Assembly: GCA_964019415.1 (NCBI GenBank)
Contig: OZ025868.1
Span: forward strand, 6,970,159 to 7,034,158
Source: Ianthella basta
Lineage: Eukaryota; Porifera; Demospongiae; Verongiida; Ianthellidae
Reading direction: 5' to 3'
DNA length: 64,000 bases
Shown here: positions 1-10,796 of the stretch, piece after piece
How the letters are laid out: every line of letters begins with the position of its first letter
Position numbering within the stretch: position 1 is the stretch's first letter
The notes under the pieces: model-generated
The model's input: the letters and a program-made list of their open reading frames with translations, nothing else
What the model was told of the DNA's origin: nothing
Databases searched by the model: none
Program-made: the position numbers and the translations under genes

Positions 1-356
1 CATTTAGAACCAGCAGTGGGAATGAAGTCAAGGTATAATTACAGTATGTGACAATATAACGTTAACGTTCTGTTTTTATAAAACAAACAGAATGTCCATT
101 TTTATAGAATGGCGGAAAAACGGCTGGAAAAATGCACGATACCGTTGGTCAAATCAAACGAAAGAAGTACGTATCCAATGGATCTAGATGGTTCGGCGGG
201 CAAATACAACAATGTTGTCACGCATTTGGGGCACCAGCGGAAGAATACGACGTCTTCGAGTCATTTGTCCCTCTTTCCGGAGCTACGCACTGCCCTTGTT
301 CCTGTTCCTGAGCTACGTACTGCACCTATTCCTGAGCTACAGTTCATTTCAGAGCA

Positions 357-3300
357 ATGACGTTCAGAACAGCTATATTACATCTGGAGAGAGAAGGTGA
401 GTGCATTAACCTTACCCAATGTACCAACACACACACACGCACACACACAGTTACAGCGCACATATCCATGCACTGTCAGACACATGTACATGTGCACATG
501 AGTGGACATACAGCAGCACACACACTTCAAATGTGTGTGTCTTCTATCCTTAGTGTCTCACTGTCTGGTGTATTGGACTGAAGAAGATAGCATAACAGTA
601 ATACGCAGACATCAGGTGATGTCAGAACTCATTGAAGTTTGTAAAGAAACAAAAGTGAAGTGGGGGAAGCAGATCTCCAGTGGGAATAGCAACAATTGGT
701 AAGTATGGTATGGTATGGTATGGATATCTTATTTCACCTGGGGAAGCCTTTAGCCATGAGGCTACTTTACAAGGCACCCAGAACAGTACAGACACAAGCA
801 CAGTAGAATAAATAAAGAGGGGTGGGGTGGGGTGAGGGGGAATAAATGAATATAAAGAATAAAAAGGCCATGCATTAATAACAATAGAATTAAATTTAAG
901 CATTTGAAATAAAGAGTGAAGAATTGTCATGCAGGCATACACAAGTAATGTGATACAGCAGAGTACATGCATATATATGTGAATGTCAGGTGGCGTTAAA
1001 TGGAGTAAGTCAGCAAGTGAGATTTGATGGAGCTTGAGATGTCGTTACTCTTGCTAGTTCTGATACTCACTGGAAGTCCATTCCACCTTAGCGCTCCTCT
1101 GAAGGCAAACGCCTTCTTCCCAAGTTCGGTCCTCACTTGAGGGGCACGGATACCTCTGCAGGAGGCGGACCTGGTGGCATGTTGATGGGTTCTTGCACAT
1201 TGCTGGAATAATGCAGACAGATAGGCAGGGCCACAACCAGAGACACTTTGGTAAGCTGCCACAGCTTCGCTCACTGCCCTTCTGGAAGTCAGTGTGGGCC
1301 AGTTCAGCTCCCGCCGCATGTCAGTAGCTGAGGCATCCACACGTCTGCGGAGGATGATACGGGCAGCATAATTCTGGAGGTGTTCCAGACTTCTGCTTTG
1401 CCCTTGTGTGCAAGTGCCCCAGACTGCATCTGCATAGGTGAGGTGAGGGAGTATGTACGCATTGTACATGGTGCAGAGGGCTTGCCTAGGTAAGAACCAA
1501 GACAGTCGGCGGAGGAGGCCAATCCCCTTGGCAGCTTTGCTTCGAACAAGGTCAATATGCTGACTCCATGAGAGAGTGTCACTGATTACCACACCAAGGT
1601 ATTTGTAGTTCTGTACCTGCTGAATGAGGGTACCATTGAGTTGAACATCAAGGGGTGACAGGGATCTCCGACGAGAAGAGTGGATGAGCATACACTTTGT
1701 CTTTGCCGCATTCAGTCGCAATCCGCTTTCCAGAAGCCATTTGTGTGCTGAGTCTAAGGCATACGACAGCATGGCTGAAATGTCAGCTGCAGATTTGCCA
1801 ATGACATACAGTGTGGTGTCGTCTGCAAACATGACTGTTGACACCCCTTCAAGGTGGCTTGGCAGACTGTTCACAAACAGTGTGAAGAGGAGGGGTCCAA
1901 GAACAGAGCCCTGCGGGACTCCAGATGGGACTACAGCTTCGTCAGAGAAATTGCCATCAATAGCAGTGCACTGGTGACGATCTCTAAGGTAGCAACTGAA
2001 CCACTCACAGGTAGCATGGTCAAATCCAAGGTTGGCAAGACGAGAGAGGAGCAAAGTATGGTTGACTGTGTCAAAGGCTTTCGCAATATCCAGAAAGACA
2101 GCACCAACAATGAAGCCTTGGTCAAGAGCAGAGTACCATTCACTGGTAACATGCAATAGCGTGGTTGTTGTGGAGTGGCCTGGACGAAATCCTGACTGCC
2201 ATGGGGACAGAAGGTTGTGGTCCAGAAGATGAGACATCACCTGGTCCCTGATCACTGACTCCAGGACTTTACTGGTCACAGGGAGAAGGGAGATAGGCCT
2301 GTAGTTGGAGGGTGCATCTCTTGAGCCACCTTTGTGCAAGGGCTTCACCAGGGCCTTTTTCCAGATAGATGGGAGTGAACATGTGGATATTGAAGTATTG
2401 ATAATGGAACAAACAGGAAGGGCAATGACAGGACTTGCAATCTTCAACATGGAAGCAGGTATGCCATCAAGGCCAGTGCTCTTACGAGGTTGGAGCTTTG
2501 ATAATTTGATTTCACACTCTTCAGGTTGGATGGGTTGAAGACTCAAGGGTGGAAGTTGACATGTGCGGGTTGGATTTGCACAATGCAGCTCAGGTGGAAT
2601 GGAATTGGGAGCTGAAGATGACACCGAGATGAAATGATCATTGAACATAGTAGCTAGAGTCTTGGCATCAACATTGAAAGACGACCAGCTGGACATGCTG
2701 TGTGGTAGCACAGATTTGAGGGCCCTCCAAATGGTAGCTGGCCGGGCTTTGTTGGTAATTAGGCTGGAAAAGTGTTCTTTCTTTGACACACGTAGCAGGG
2801 CTGTAACCCTGTTACGCTGCTTTCTATAGGCTTCCCAGTCTTCAACGCATCTGGTGACTCTAAAACGACGAAGCAGCTTGACCCTGGTGTCCATCTGATC
2901 TCGGATGTCCTTGGTTACCCAAGGGCAACCATTCTTCTTCACCCTAATCCTACGCAATGGGGCATGATCATTGAGAACTTGAAGGAATAGTCGATTGAAG
3001 AAGTCAGTTTTGTCGTCCACACAGTCAAAGGTGTCCATAACTGACCAGGGAGCCTCGGAAAGATCTGCCTTAAACTTGTCTGGGTCAAATCTCTTGAAGG
3101 ATCTGCGTAGTACCGTACTTGATCTTGGTTTGGGCTTGCTCCAACAAAGGCCTAGACTGATGGCAGAGTGATCACTGATACCAATGTCGACAACATGTGA
3201 AGATCTGACAATTCTTTCGGATGAAACAAGGAAGATATCAAGGAGGGTGGCGCTATTGCAGGTAATCCTAGTGGGTGAAGCAATAGGCTGAAGCAGGTTA

Positions 3301-4204
3301 CGAGATTTGATGAATTCAGATAAGAGGATAGATTGAGGATGGTCTGAGTCCAGAAGGTTGATGTTCAGATCTCCACAGACTACAACATGGTCCCGCAGAG
3401 TGAGAGCATGATCGATCATATCTAGGAGGAACTGAACACTGTTCACACCAAGGCTGGGAGGACAGTAAATGCAACCAACTAGGATCTTAGATGGAACTGA
3501 ACGGGAGTGAACCTCAAGCCAGATTGACTCAACTGAAGATGTTGAGGAGTTATTGCTGATGGAGACCTTCCTGCAAGTAAGAGAGTTGCGTACATAAATG
3601 CAGACACCACCACCATGGCGATGTCGATCAGCTCTGTGGATAGTGAACCCTGGAATGGACAGCATGGAGTCATCAACACTGGAGTCTAACCAGGTTTCGG
3701 ACAAGGCTAAGATGTCAGGGGAGGCAGTTTCGGCAAACTCAGTAACTTGGTCGAGGTGCCGAAAGAGGCTGCGAACATTCAGATGAGTAAATGTGAAGGA
3801 TGGTACTTTGTCACACCTCCTAGAAGGATGCTGGCATCCACAAACAGGACCGGGATTTGTCTCAACATCGCCGCACAGCACTAGCAAGAGGAACCAGGGA
3901 CTGCCAGGTAAGTTCGCTGGAAGGGAGCACCTCCTACGCTCAGGAGAGCAGCGAATATCCACCCGCCGCGGCAAAGACTGAGTACTGGAAGAGAGCGCGA
4001 GAGCTACTGACAACGGTACCTCAAGTTCAGGGGCGAGCAAGACAGGATTGTAGGGATCAGGATGCACTTGGCTTTGCCTGAAATCCTGGAGACAGGATGC
4101 GACCCGCGCAGCAAGAACAAGCAGAGCGACAACAACAACGACTTTCGGACTTTCCGCCATTTTTTCACACGTGATTTGATCAAGTGTGAAAGTGTGTCCT
4201 CTGT

Positions 4205-4262
<58 letters not shown>

Positions 4263-4372
4263 ATGTGTGTATGCGAGTGTGTGGTGTGTGTGTGTACATG
4301 TGTGTATGTGGGTGTGTGGTGTGCGTGTGCATGGTATGTGTACATGTGTGTGCATGTGTGTATGCATGTGTG

Positions 4373-4404
<32 letters not shown>

Positions 4405-4413
4405 CGTGTGCGT

Positions 4414-4464
<51 letters not shown>

Positions 4465-6273
4465 GTAGAATGAATGCTACACTGTGTGTAGTCTCATGTA
4501 GCCAGACCGCCATTTTCCTCACCTCCGCCTCCCAAAAGGAAGGTCTGGGGACATTAGGCCTTCGGTTTAGTGCAGGAAGTCAGTGAAAAGTCGAACCGTC
4601 ACTAATTAATAAGCCTGTATATGGCGAAGAGGTCAGCTCGTCACCTCATGGTTGCAACCAAGGAGGTGTGAGGGCCACAGGTGACTCAGAAGAAGTCAGT
4701 AATTGAATCAAGTACACAAACACCGTGAATGAGTAAAATTGCTCGTGCAAGCACTGCAGTAAGTATTCTTCCACTTTTTCTCTCTGTAGTTTTGCGCAGC
4801 AACAAGATGTGCAGGACCTGGGCAAAGGAATATACCGGCACCACAGTATGCATGTATATTCCTCTGCCCAGGTCCTGCTCATCTTGTTGCTGCGCGAAAC
4901 TACTGAGAGGAAGAGTGGACGCATACTGACTGCACTGCTTGCACGAGCCGTTTTATTCTGGGTGTTTGTGCACTTAATGCAATTGCAGCATTCCTTTGGC
5001 CCTGACACCTCCCTGGCTGCAATGGCAACCACAAGGTGACAAGCTGACCTCTTCGCCATTAGTCTGGCTCGCTAGACCGTCCCATCTAAACGTCGGGCAC
5101 TTAGGGCTGGGAAAGGACGGTCTAGCTGCAGTAACGATTAGTTCACACTGATTTGACCAATCAGATATGCATTTGGCAGGAATTTGTGCAAATAGTATTC
5201 ATTGGCTTTAGGAGCTTTAGTTATGCAAGAGTGGGTCTTTGTGGCTGTGGCTGTGCTCTAGCTTTCGTGATTGACGAGGGCTCGAAGCTCAGCTTTCCGT
5301 CACTCTATTCCTCTCTTGGATCACTTTCTGGCTGGAGATTGACCGAATGACTGCGGAGAGGGTTGCAATGAGCCATTCGCTTGTTTAGAATTTGAGAAGA
5401 ATGCACCAGCAGTGTTATCTCACAATGTGCGCTTCCTTGCTTCACGCCAGTTCAGAATGCTAGAGCACGGTTAGATAGCGAGCAAGACAACTTTCTTCTT
5501 GGTCTAACGATGAACTGTCACAAGTATTTTCCCCACTACAGTTAGCCTATCAGTCTTTCACCAACCTGTAGTTCTGTTCTGGTGGTTGGCAGCAGCAATT
5601 GCAAAAGTTGTTGAATTACACAAAAGTAGTTGCATTAGCTACTATATATTGATACCACTGCTGCGACTGGAAGTTTGTCGAGTTGGGGCGGCAGCCCCAC
5701 AGGTTTTTTAACTTGAAATACTTGTTTATGTACTAATGATATCTCAAATTGCCCTATTTGCATTTAATAAAATGTACAATTTGCTTCACTTTTAGATGGT
5801 GATGATGGTGAAGGAAGAAAAGATGAACAGATGCCAAAGAAGAAAAAGTGGCAACAGAAGGCAAAGAGGGCAGCAGAAGACATAAGGCCAACTGAAGAAA
5901 CCCCAAAAGAAGATAGGCTAGGAAAAGCAGAAAGGTAAATAATTATGTTTTTACAAGCCCATCTTTGTTGTGCATGGTACCACATACATGGTTACAGTAA
6001 TTGTACCATCTTCTCTTTTACATCATATACAGAAGGCATCATTGTTGTGGGATCACATCCCTCTCCAATCACAAGAACCCCTACGCCACTGCAGTCTCAT
6101 CAATTAGACCAGCTCTGTTTCCTGCGTCCCCTACTCCGTCATCTCCCCTGCCATCACTGCCTTCCCCTATTGCTGGCAGATCACCTATAACCCCTGCATT
6201 CCCAACTTCCAACCCTCGAACTCCCACTCCATCATGGCAAGCTCTGCATGAGAGTTATTTACAGCTCATGTAG
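357..6273 (+). CDS. Multi-exon gene of unknown function (partial model)
   Basis: Exons seen: 357-396 (ATG at 357, ends phase 1), 554-698 (phase 1 in, phase 2 out), 5796-5934 (phase 1 in, phase 2 out) and 6033-6273 (TAG). Each has an AG acceptor and GT donor. The first two join to read MTFRTAILHLEREV then SHCLVYWTEEDSITVI, a compact N-terminal module I do not recognise. The third exon is very basic and acidic (KKKKWQQKAKRAAED), suggesting a nuclear protein; the last is Pro/Ser/Thr-rich. Exons two and three do not join in phase, so at least one exon between 698 and 5796 is missing from this model. That gap also holds the reverse LINE. Function unknown; the gene call is likely, the full structure is not. 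Confidence 0.55.
996..4160 (-). CDS. LINE polyprotein: signal-like N-terminus, 2A motif, APE endonuclease, reverse transcriptase
   Basis: I choose the ATG at 4160 (MAESPKVVV...) because the longer open frame upstream is only translated CA repeat (His/Thr). The product is about 1,054 residues. Residues 1-25 form a hydrophobic, signal-peptide-like stretch. Residues 91-105 end in DVETNPGP, the 2A ribosome-skipping consensus. The APE-type endonuclease follows, with LNVRS, SETWL, GDLNINLL, LLDIFLV and SDHSA motifs. The RT has NYRPISLLP, QSGFRPGHST, FLDIAKAFDTVNH, PSGVPQGSVLGPLLF and the catalytic FADDTTLY. No stops or frameshifts are seen, so it may be active or recently active. No separate ORF1 was recognised. 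RT motifs suit the CR1/L2/Rex group; the exact clade needs a tree. Confidence 0.9.
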   Translation of the reverse strand: MAESPKVVVVVALLVLAARVASCLQDFRQSQVHPDPYNPVLLAPELEVPLSVALALSSSTQSLPRRVDIRCSPERRRCSLPANLPGSPWFLLLVLCGDVETNPGPVCGCQHPSRRCDKVPSFTFTHLNVRSLFRHLDQVTEFAETASPDILALSETWLDSSVDDSMLSIPGFTIHRADRHRHGGGVCIYVRNSLTCRKVSISNNSSTSSVESIWLEVHSRSVPSKILVGCIYCPPSLGVNSVQFLLDMIDHALTLRDHVVVCGDLNINLLDSDHPQSILLSEFIKSRNLLQPIASPTRITCNSATLLDIFLVSSERIVRSSHVVDIGISDHSAISLGLCWSKPKPRSSTVLRRSFKRFDPDKFKADLSEAPWSVMDTFDCVDDKTDFFNRLFLQVLNDHAPLRRIRVKKNGCPWVTKDIRDQMDTRVKLLRRFRVTRCVEDWEAYRKQRNRVTALLRVSKKEHFSSLITNKARPATIWRALKSVLPHSMSSWSSFNVDAKTLATMFNDHFISVSSSAPNSIPPELHCANPTRTCQLPPLSLQPIQPEECEIKLSKLQPRKSTGLDGIPASMLKIASPVIALPVCSIINTSISTCSLPSIWKKALVKPLHKGGSRDAPSNYRPISLLPVTSKVLESVIRDQVMSHLLDHNLLSPWQSGFRPGHSTTTTLLHVTSEWYSALDQGFIVGAVFLDIAKAFDTVNHTLLLSRLANLGFDHATCEWFSCYLRDRHQCTAIDGNFSDEAVVPSGVPQGSVLGPLLFTLFVNSLPSHLEGVSTVMFADDTTLYVIGKSAADISAMLSYALDSAHKWLLESGLRLNAAKTKCMLIHSSRRRSLSPLDVQLNGTLIQQVQNYKYLGVVISDTLSWSQHIDLVRSKAAKGIGLLRRLSWFLPRQALCTMYNAYILPHLTYADAVWGTCTQGQSRSLEHLQNYAARIILRRRVDASATDMRRELNWPTLTSRRAVSEAVAAYQSVSGCGPAYLSALFQQCARTHQHATRSASCRGIRAPQVRTELGKKAFAFRGALRWNGLPVSIRTSKSNDISSSIKSHLLTYSI
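3846..3890 (-). other. 2A-type ribosome-skipping motif in the LINE ORF
   Basis: The encoded peptide LLLVLCGDVETNPGP carries the D-V-E-x-N-P-G-P consensus of 2A peptides, where the final Gly-Pro bond is not formed and translation resumes at Pro. It lies just before the endonuclease and after a hydrophobic leader, so it would release an N-terminal piece of about 104 residues. 2A-like motifs are known at LINE N-termini in trypanosomes and in sea urchin and amphioxus CR1-like elements. Confidence 0.85.
4207..4466. repeat. TG/CA microsatellite, interrupted
   Basis: Long TG runs with interruptions (CATG, GCG, GTGGTG). The His/Thr and Cys/Val open frames across it are artefacts of the repeat. Confidence 0.97.
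4621..5059. repeat. Foldback element (near-complete inverted repeat)
   Basis: It starts ATGGCGAAGAGGTCAGCT and ends with the matching reverse complement (AGCTGACCTCTTCGCCAT). Pairing continues almost to the centre, where GCGCAGCAACAAGATG and CATCTTGTTGCTGCGC-like arms flank a short loop, so nearly all of the 439 bp folds on itself. The open frames on both strands here are mirror images caused by the symmetry, not genes. It lies in the intron of the first gene, next to the LINE. Confidence 0.85.
5676..5733. repeat. Copy of a hairpin repeat (CGAGTTGGGGC...AACTTGAAATACTTG)
   Basis: A short palindrome family with arms like AAGTATTTCGAGTT around a GGGGC-GCCCC core. Other copies are at 18026-18085, 26490-26522, 54660-54722 and 56716-56787. 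At 18, 26 and 54 kb it forms one end of a roughly 1-kb repeat. Confidence 0.75.
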
Positions 6274-6648
6274 TCTCATGCAGAGCTCAGCCAACGGGAC
6301 TGCAGGCTTGAGGAGTTGTTCCTCAAGCCCATTGACATTGAGCCTTCAGACTTACTCTGTCAATCCTCACACACAGCCACCCTCGAGCTCCGTGGCACCA
6401 CAGCCACCCTCTGTGGCACCACAGCTGCCCTTCACGGCACCACAGCCGCCCTTCGCGGCACCACAGCCGCCCTCCGCGGCACCACAGCCGCCCTCCGTGG
6501 CACCACAGCCGCCCTACATGGCCCCACAGCGGTCCCCCATCAACTCTTTGTAGCATCACACCAACACTTGCTACAGCTGTGCATGTACTATGTACGTAGA
6601 TATCGCCACTTCCACATGGCCTGTACTCCAACACGGTCGGCCATGTAA
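6274..6648 (+). other. Same-frame open region after the stop of the first gene
   Basis: After the TAG at 6271-6273 the same frame stays open to 6648 and begins SHAELSQRDCRLEELFLKP, which looks like ordinary coding sequence rather than 3' UTR. It then runs into a 15-bp tandem repeat (GTTAAL-type peptide in this frame, Pro-rich APQPP in another). Either the TAG is a recent premature stop, or a small intron removes it (an AG acceptor-like site lies near 6291), or this is a 3' UTR that was once coding. Confidence 0.4.
6378..6535 (+). repeat. 15-bp minisatellite
   Basis: About eight to ten imperfect copies of a 15-bp unit close to GGCACCACAGCCGCC. The unit length is a multiple of three, so any reading frame through it stays open, which explains the overlapping Pro-rich and Thr/Ala-rich frames. 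Confidence 0.85.
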
Positions 6649-6902
6649 CTCTGCCACTTGCAGTGAGAATCGTTTTCTCATGCAACTAACCTATGTAATC
6701 TTGCAGAAAATAGTCATTGTTTTCTTTGTAGCTGTACATGTTGGAATGGTTTTGTCCAACCTTACGTATACCCAAGATAGCCTCTATTCTATGTCTTACT
6801 ATTTGTGCCACCACTTTCACAAAATTGAACCCACATCTGCATCCAAATCAAGGGGTAATGAATATAAACATTAATACTTTTGATGGCAAGTGTTTAAAAT
6901 GT

Positions 6903-7012
6903 TATTTTTAGGGGCTGCTGCAGGCACCCCCAATATTGCTTTTGTTTTTGGCATTTTGTTGTATGGCTTTGCCTTACGCTTCCGGTGGTATAAATGTATG
7001 TATGTATGTACG
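6903..7012 (-). repeat. Copy of the AATATAGGGGC terminal repeat
   Basis: A degenerate inverted copy: AGGGGCTGC-type hairpin, AATATTG, then ATGGCTT and GTTCATGTAATA. It matches the terminus seen at 18930-19013, 24965-25000, 30520-30595, 45855-45915, 53668-53740 and 57540-57600. Confidence 0.6.
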
Positions 7013-7050
7013 TTCATGTAATATTTAGACCACAGTTGGCAGAGTGTTAA

Positions 7051-8654
7051 CCCTTTAAAGTACATGAGCCACTATAGTAGCTTTGCTACAATTATATGCG
7101 AACGTTCAGGTGGTAGTTAGTTTTCCTGATTTCGTTCGTACTTGGTATACGTGTTCTATGAATCATCTTTACTTCATTTGTACAGTTGCAGCAAGATCCC
7201 TTTAACCCAATAGTCCCAAATGACGCATATATGCATCATTTGTTAGAATGCGGATAATCATGAATGACGCATAGATGTCATGGCGAAGTAGGCTCAGAAA
7301 ACATCTCTTTTCTCTGGCTACAAGTAGTCCACGGCAGCGTCTCTTTCACAGGACTTGCAGCAGTATCAGAGCCTTCCTTTGGCATACCTACCTCATTTCC
7401 TGGTCATGTAAGCTGCGTGAAACGAACTGCTTTATTTGCGAGCGATATTATGCAACGTTTCGTGCTCATATTTTAAGCTTTGGTATGCGTGCGCCAGCAT
7501 GAATTGGTGTACGAAGAACTCCACATCTCCCTGCGATACGAATCAAGCAGCAAATGTTCATCGTCATGGTTTGAGGCTGAGAAAAGGGTCGGGCAATACA
7601 AATGTTTGCAGGCTTGCTCACAGGAGTCACGTACGTACACGAAGAGTCGGGATTGTGCCTGAGAATGAGTCGACTGTACTGAACTACTTTTTGAAACCGA
7701 TCATTCTTCCTACAACGCCGTTAGGGTGGAGAAATGGCTTTAAAGCATCAAAATACGGCATTGTGAATTTCTTCATATGCGTAGCCATTTTTATTTCGGA
7801 AGTGGGAGCTGGCGCGCAATTTAAACCTGGAGACTAATGGGTTAACAGAAAAGGAGATACAGGCAAGTGAAAGTTCAGTTATACTGAGATATACAAAGAG
7901 AATACAGGAAAACACAGAAAATTGACGCCACATTTAATGAAAAAGGGCAGACGCATACGGTGATTGGTTCGGATTTTGGCTTGAAACTGGTGGATCCAAA
8001 GTTCTGCACATGAAAGGCTGGACCCATTTGATCATGCATCCAAACAGATGAGCAGAATTCATCGTTGAGTGCCCGCCTTACAACAGATATTGCGCTGGCC
8101 CAGATTTTCACTTTAAGGGAAAGATGGCTGTCTTGAAATTGTGCAGTTGGCGGTGCTTCTAGCAAAGGAAGAGCTAATTACTTCATAGAACAGAGACTGG
8201 ACATGATCGCACAGTTAGGTACTTTCGCTGTCTTCCTGAACCTCAGATTTCAACCATTTGTCTTCCCCAAGTGAGCCATCAAGCATTTCATGCATTTACT
8301 TTACCCCTAGTCTTGCTTGTTGGCTCAGTGTGACAATTGCCGCGGGTGTACTGTGGTAGTGAGTTCTGTAATGGCACAATTCTGTTAGCTGCAGCATTAG
8401 AATCACTGTTTACATTCGCAACTAACCGTCTGTAGGAAGTTGCCGCGGATTTGCTGCGCAAAACTGTCAGACAAAAACCTTGGTGTTCGAATGAGGGTAT
8501 GATAACCGAACTTAACAACAATAGGTAGCAATTGCAGACAAGAGCTTGCTTCGCACTACGATGATCTGTTGAAATATGTAAATTTTCAAGCCACTATAGG
8601 GGTTCATGCACGTTTACGCACAAATGGAAACTGAGTAACTCGAACAGTAAGGGG
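7051..8654. mobile_element. Possible TTAA-flanked (piggyBac-like) non-autonomous element
   Basis: TTAA at 7047-7050 is followed by CCCTTTAAAGTACATGAG; the far end reads AAGGGG followed by TTAA at 8655-8658. The inner arms share CACTATAG and CATGA-like words. Terminal matching is weak, so the two borders may belong to separate events. It contains the clearer nested element at 7206-7841. No transposase was recognised. Confidence 0.4.
7206..7841. mobile_element. TTAA-flanked (piggyBac-like) MITE
   Basis: TTAA duplications at 7202-7205 and 7842-7845 flank termini CCCAATAGTCCC and, reversed, CCCATTAGTCTCC. TTAA targets with CCC termini are typical of piggyBac-type transposons. The open frames inside are short and unlike known proteins. 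Confidence 0.65.
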
Positions 8655-8658
8655 TTAA

Positions 8659-10796
8659 GCTGTTTAATCTTAGTGCTCAACGATGATGCAATAAAGATCA
8701 AGCTTACGTAATACACAAGCTGTAAGAAAGTGAATTACGCAACCACAACCTTTAATATTGGTCATCCGAGAATGCAAATTTTTAACAGTGCAGTGCCTGC
8801 CAACGTTGTCTAAATGTTTAATGCTGATCACATGACATCGGTCCAATGACATTCGAACTTGTTGTTATTTACATTTTTTTTTCAATGGAAGAGATGTAGC
8901 GCTCCCTCAATTTGTAGGTCCCATGGAACGCAACACTGCAAACAGCCACCAAACTGCTTTTGTGAACTTTACAAGACTTTCCTAACCCTTCAGAGCAAGT
9001 GTTCTGCCAACTATGCCACGTCTCCATCCAACATTTCCAATATGGGAGCAGCAACAAGTGATCGGCCAGCAGCTTCGTCATTCTGGACACAATGAAAGAC
9101 GACGCCATTCGCTCCATGCGCCCATCTCCAATGCGATGGACTTCTTCTGCTTGGCTTGGATGCAAAAAGCCGGTGGTCAGCTTTTGCTCTTTGATACGGA
9201 TGTAGAATAGCTGTTGCTGACTGGCTCGCTATTTGAAAGAGCGTCATTTAGTCACAACAAAGTCAAACGGATTGTTTTTGCCTAACAAGCTGTGTACATC
9301 TAGGCCTGGAATGTGTACTTAAAAGTGTGCATTTACAACTTAATGCACATGTGCATTTAAGTGATTTTACCGTCAGTAATGTGACCCATTATAAGGATCC
9401 CATTGGCTAGAGGTCACATGATCAGCATTAAATACTATGTAAACTGCAGTAGTATAACCGTGCTTGCATTTATATAATATTGTATCAACGGAAGTATTAA
9501 AGCTAGGGAAATTGTATTATCAGCCATTTTATTTGCCTCTTTCACGCCAGAAGGACAGAGGGAAGGACTTTGAAACCAGCTTCTAAATGTCGCTCTGCGC
9601 GGAGCATAGTCGTCTTCTGCCTTCAAAATTGTAGAACAACAACCACACAACCTATGGTGTGAAGATGTACAGAAAGCAGCCAGATAGCACCTAGCAATTG
9701 GTTCACATGACGCTTTCAGTCATGGCCGCCCCGTTGAAGGACATCAGTTCCCTGTTTCAGTGAAGTGACAAGAGCAACGTATAACTTGGTGAGCACCACA
9801 AATTCGCAAACTTTTGCTGACAGTCTGTAGCGTTTAAAGCTCAAACGCGCTCGGTCTATGGAGCTAGACCTCTTTCGCGTTAAGGAGTGAACAGAAGTAA
9901 TCGCTTGGGGAGGATGAAAGAAGGTCTAGCAGAGGCTATTAATATTCATAGACTGTTACTTAGCGGCACATTGCGCACTTAGAAAGGAACGATCATGCTG
10001 CTTGAGCAAGAGTGCAAGACAGGCATGCACTATTTACTGCTTGGATTAGGGATAGATGTTTTCTCAAGCTATCCGTTGCTCCTTCGTAGTGCAGTTGATG
10101 AATTCGAAGGACTATGCTGGCTGGGGTACGACATCGCAAAGCCCATGCAATTTGGACGCACTTAAGAGCTTATAAAGACATTGTTGTGAGCGTCCTTTGC
10201 AAGTCCCTTGTCTACTGTTTATTGCCGTTCTGTGCCGAAAGCCTCCTCCGTACCATTCTTGTAGCCAGACCCACATGCGCTGCAGCGGGGCGCGCACATG
10301 GGTCTGGGTATGAGACTACCTCCATACGTTTAGGGACAAGACTCCATTGTAAGGATGCTCACAAATAGATTAACGTCTCCATCTTTCAGTAGGTTCTGAA
10401 CTGCTCGGGGTTTGCACTGTCGTTCCCCAGCCTGCTTACTCCTTCGCAAACTGCGCTATGAAGAAGCAATAGACATGAGTGGCGACCATGAAATGGTGAG
10501 TGGCACAAGGATTCTTGAAGGAGAAACTGCTGGTTCTTGGAACAGTTCCCAGCAGCTGTTCTTGGCTGACAGTTATGGGTACAAGTCCGTTGAGCCATCA
10601 TGCAGTACACCTAGCATTTCAAGCAGTACTTGAGAGCAATCATACCTTAAAGAGAAGGGCTGGGTAAGAGGCTACACCGTTCTCCCGGGGATGCACGTCA
10701 AAGTGTATACAACCTTGGATAATTCAAAGGTGTCGATGAGGGGTCGTCAAGGTGCAACTACTAGCTGAACGTGGTACGACACTGAACAGGCTTTTG
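8659..10796. other. No gene recognised
   Basis: Several short open frames on both strands, none with recognisable motifs or paired splice sites. Short palindromic pieces recur (GGTCTAG near 9990; CCAGACCCACATG and CATGGGTCTGG near 10265-10310), suggesting eroded small transposons. Confidence 0.5.

Larger units (their letters stand above)
703..4200 (-). mobile_element. Full-length CR1/L2-like non-LTR retrotransposon (LINE)
   Basis: A reverse-strand LINE with endonuclease and reverse transcriptase in one long intact ORF (996-4160). The 3' end, on the left, carries a short tandem repeat of about four CCATA units at 703-723, as expected for CR1-type elements, which end in short repeats rather than poly(A). 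The 5' end abuts a long TG/CA microsatellite. It lies in the intron that begins at 699, only a few bases after the splice donor, and is antisense to the host gene. The intact ORF suggests recent insertion. I saw no clear target-site duplication. Confidence 0.88.

Noticed and set aside
4004-4586. Open frames rich in His/Thr or Cys/Val around the TG repeat, and similar ones at 18104-18313, 54181-54576 and 61834-62451
   Set aside because: They are translations of CA/TG microsatellites, open in several frames at once.
4646-5059. 137-codon minus-strand frame with Cys-rich repeats
   Set aside because: It mirrors the plus-strand frames at 4729-5039 because the whole segment is an inverted repeat.
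10412-10633. 73-codon plus-strand frame (LRYEEAIDMSGDHEMVSGT)
   Set aside because: It looks mildly protein-like, but has no homology cue, and the opposite strand is open too.
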